This document shows, in pieces, positions 62,985 through 64,000 of a stretch of DNA of 64,000 bases (the first letter of the stretch is position 1; each line of letters begins with the position of its first letter). A program made the translations under genes and the position numbers. Below the pieces are notes generated by a model. It searched no databases. It saw only the letters and a program-made list of their open reading frames with translations, and had not been told where the DNA came from. Location: positions 129,309 through 193,308 of the forward strand of contig NW_003314348.1 in assembly GCF_000143415.4 (NCBI RefSeq), given 5' to 3'. The stretch comes from Selaginella moellendorffii (lineage: Eukaryota > Streptophyta > Lycopodiopsida > Selaginellales > Selaginellaceae).

Positions 62985-63657
62985 TCATGCTGCGGCCATG
63001 TCTTCCGGATTGGGGCCTGCGACGGAGGAGCCCGGGCGCACTGGAACTTGGGCCTGCCTCTCGTGGAAGTCCTTGATCGCCGGCTCCATCGCCTTCTTCC
63101 TCTTCGCGTCGTAATCTTTGATCGCGGCTTTGATCGCATCCTCGGCAAGCATGCTGCAGTGGAGCTTCACTGGCGGCAGCGACAGATGCTTGGCGATGTC
63201 ACTGCGAAGAAGAAAGAGGAGAGAGCTTAGCCTCGGAGAAATCCTCTCAAGAAGAAAAGTTACTTGTTTGTGATCTTCGACACCTCGTCCATCCCCTTGC
63301 CTTTGATCCACTCCGAGGCTACAAATCCAGCGAGCCAGTGCGAGATGAGAGGGCCAAAAGAGGAATTCCAAGAAAGAATCTCTTACCCACGGAAGACGAT
63401 GCGATAGCCGAGCCGCAGCCAAACGTCTTGAAGCACGAATCGACGATCTTGCCGTCGTCGCCGACGCGGATTTGGAGCTTCATCACGTCGCCACAGGCGG
63501 GAGCTCCGACCAGGCCGGTGCCAACACTGGGGTCGCTGGCATCGAAAGAGCCCACATTCCTGGGATTGTTGTAGTGATCCACGACCTTCTCATGGTAGAA
63601 TCGGACCCTAGACGCTCCGCCAGCGCGGCCACGCGACACGATCTGCCTCAGCATCAT
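62985..63657 (-). CDS. ISU1: mitochondrial Fe-S cluster scaffold ISU (IscU)
   Basis: Three minus-strand exons (63657-63387, 63318-63264, 63201-62985) give 180 residues. The N-terminus (MMLRQIVSRGRAGGASRVRF) is a mitochondrial presequence. Cluster ligands are C55 and D57 (ACGD), C81 (FGCGSAIASSS) and C124 (LHCSMLAEDA), and the HSP70-binding motif LPPVK is at 117-121. ISU is the scaffold on which the cysteine desulfurase NFS1 complex builds [2Fe-2S] clusters before HSP70/HSCB-driven transfer. The C-terminal 30 residues after AAIKDYD are rich in Lys, Glu and Pro and longer than in most homologues. An alternative ATG one codon later (Met2) makes no difference. Confidence 0.96.
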
Positions 63658-64000
63658 CTAGAAATCACGCCCAGAGCATCAGCAAACCGGCACAAACGCG
63701 CCAAAACCTACCTTCTCTAAAGCGACTAGCTAGGGTTTCTAAAGTGCCCAGGCACTAAAGACTGCAACGTGGGGCCATCACAGCCGTACACGTGTCCTTA
63801 AAAAGGTATATTCGCATTTCTTCTCTACAAGTATCTCCTCATGCGCTTACTTCCGGGGCCGAATCCACCATTGTTTGACTGTTGGAGCTCCTTCCAAGGA
63901 TCTGGCCAGGGGAATCGAAGGATCTTAGCTATCCAGGAAACGAATGCCTACCTTGTAGAGTAAGATCGTCGGTGATCATATCCAGCTCGAGGAGATTGAG
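63658..64000. other. ISU promoter side, right edge of window
   Basis: This contains the ISU leader and promoter with a telo-box-like AGGGTTT at 63733-63739. No start of a further gene is supported before the window ends. Confidence 0.5.

Overview
This 64 kb window is plant nuclear DNA and most likely comes from the lycophyte Selaginella moellendorffii. It has spliced genes with short introns (mostly 50-75 bp, GT-AG with a few GC-AG), plant-only families (PERK kinase, ACT-repeat protein, CHIL, plant GT29 protein, many P450s), and gene islands separated by very AT-rich, decayed retroelements. The strongest pointer is a divergent O-methyltransferase / cytochrome P450 pair at 38881-42516. It matches, from memory, the clustered COMT and F5H (CYP788A1) genes of the independently evolved syringyl-lignin pathway in S. 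moellendorffii.

Layout. 1-10300: decayed repeats holding one well-preserved Ty3/gypsy element (1304-6312, two 174-bp LTRs, gag and pol each broken by one in-frame stop) and a miniature LTR element (7963-8543). 10308-17904: a CYP71-clan P450, beta-tubulin (minus strand) and a four-ACT-domain ACR protein. 18453-21116: a PERK receptor kinase (minus). 21117-24199: AT-rich spacer with a 97-bp inverted repeat. 24200-27152: a CYP72-clan P450 followed by a scrambled segment that holds a retropepsin relic and a broken copy of the last P450 exon. 27326-35104: a 1440-residue GYF-domain protein (minus) and a mitochondrial chaperonin CPN60 (plus), head to head across about 240 bp; the last CPN60 exon runs into repeat DNA. 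35105-38880: a badly decayed sister copy of the gypsy element, then unassigned sequence. 38881-42516: the COMT/F5H pair. 42517-53159: a 10.6 kb gene-free block of nested, decayed LTR elements. 53160-63657: a small ArfGAP, a reductase of the CCR/DFR superfamily with altered catalytic motifs, CHIL (chalcone isomerase-like), a GT29 sialyltransferase-like protein, an SMP-C2 membrane protein, the short APC/C subunit CDC26 and the mitochondrial Fe-S scaffold ISU.

How the genes may work together. COMT and F5H act in sequence on phenylpropanoids and share a 658-bp divergent promoter region. About 12 kb further on, CHIL, a non-catalytic enhancer of flavonoid synthesis, lies beside the CCR/DFR-like gene. 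The other genes are housekeeping or signalling functions with no visible pathway link. All exon joins below were worked out by hand from splice signals, reading-frame continuity and family conservation; no alignment or transcript data were available.
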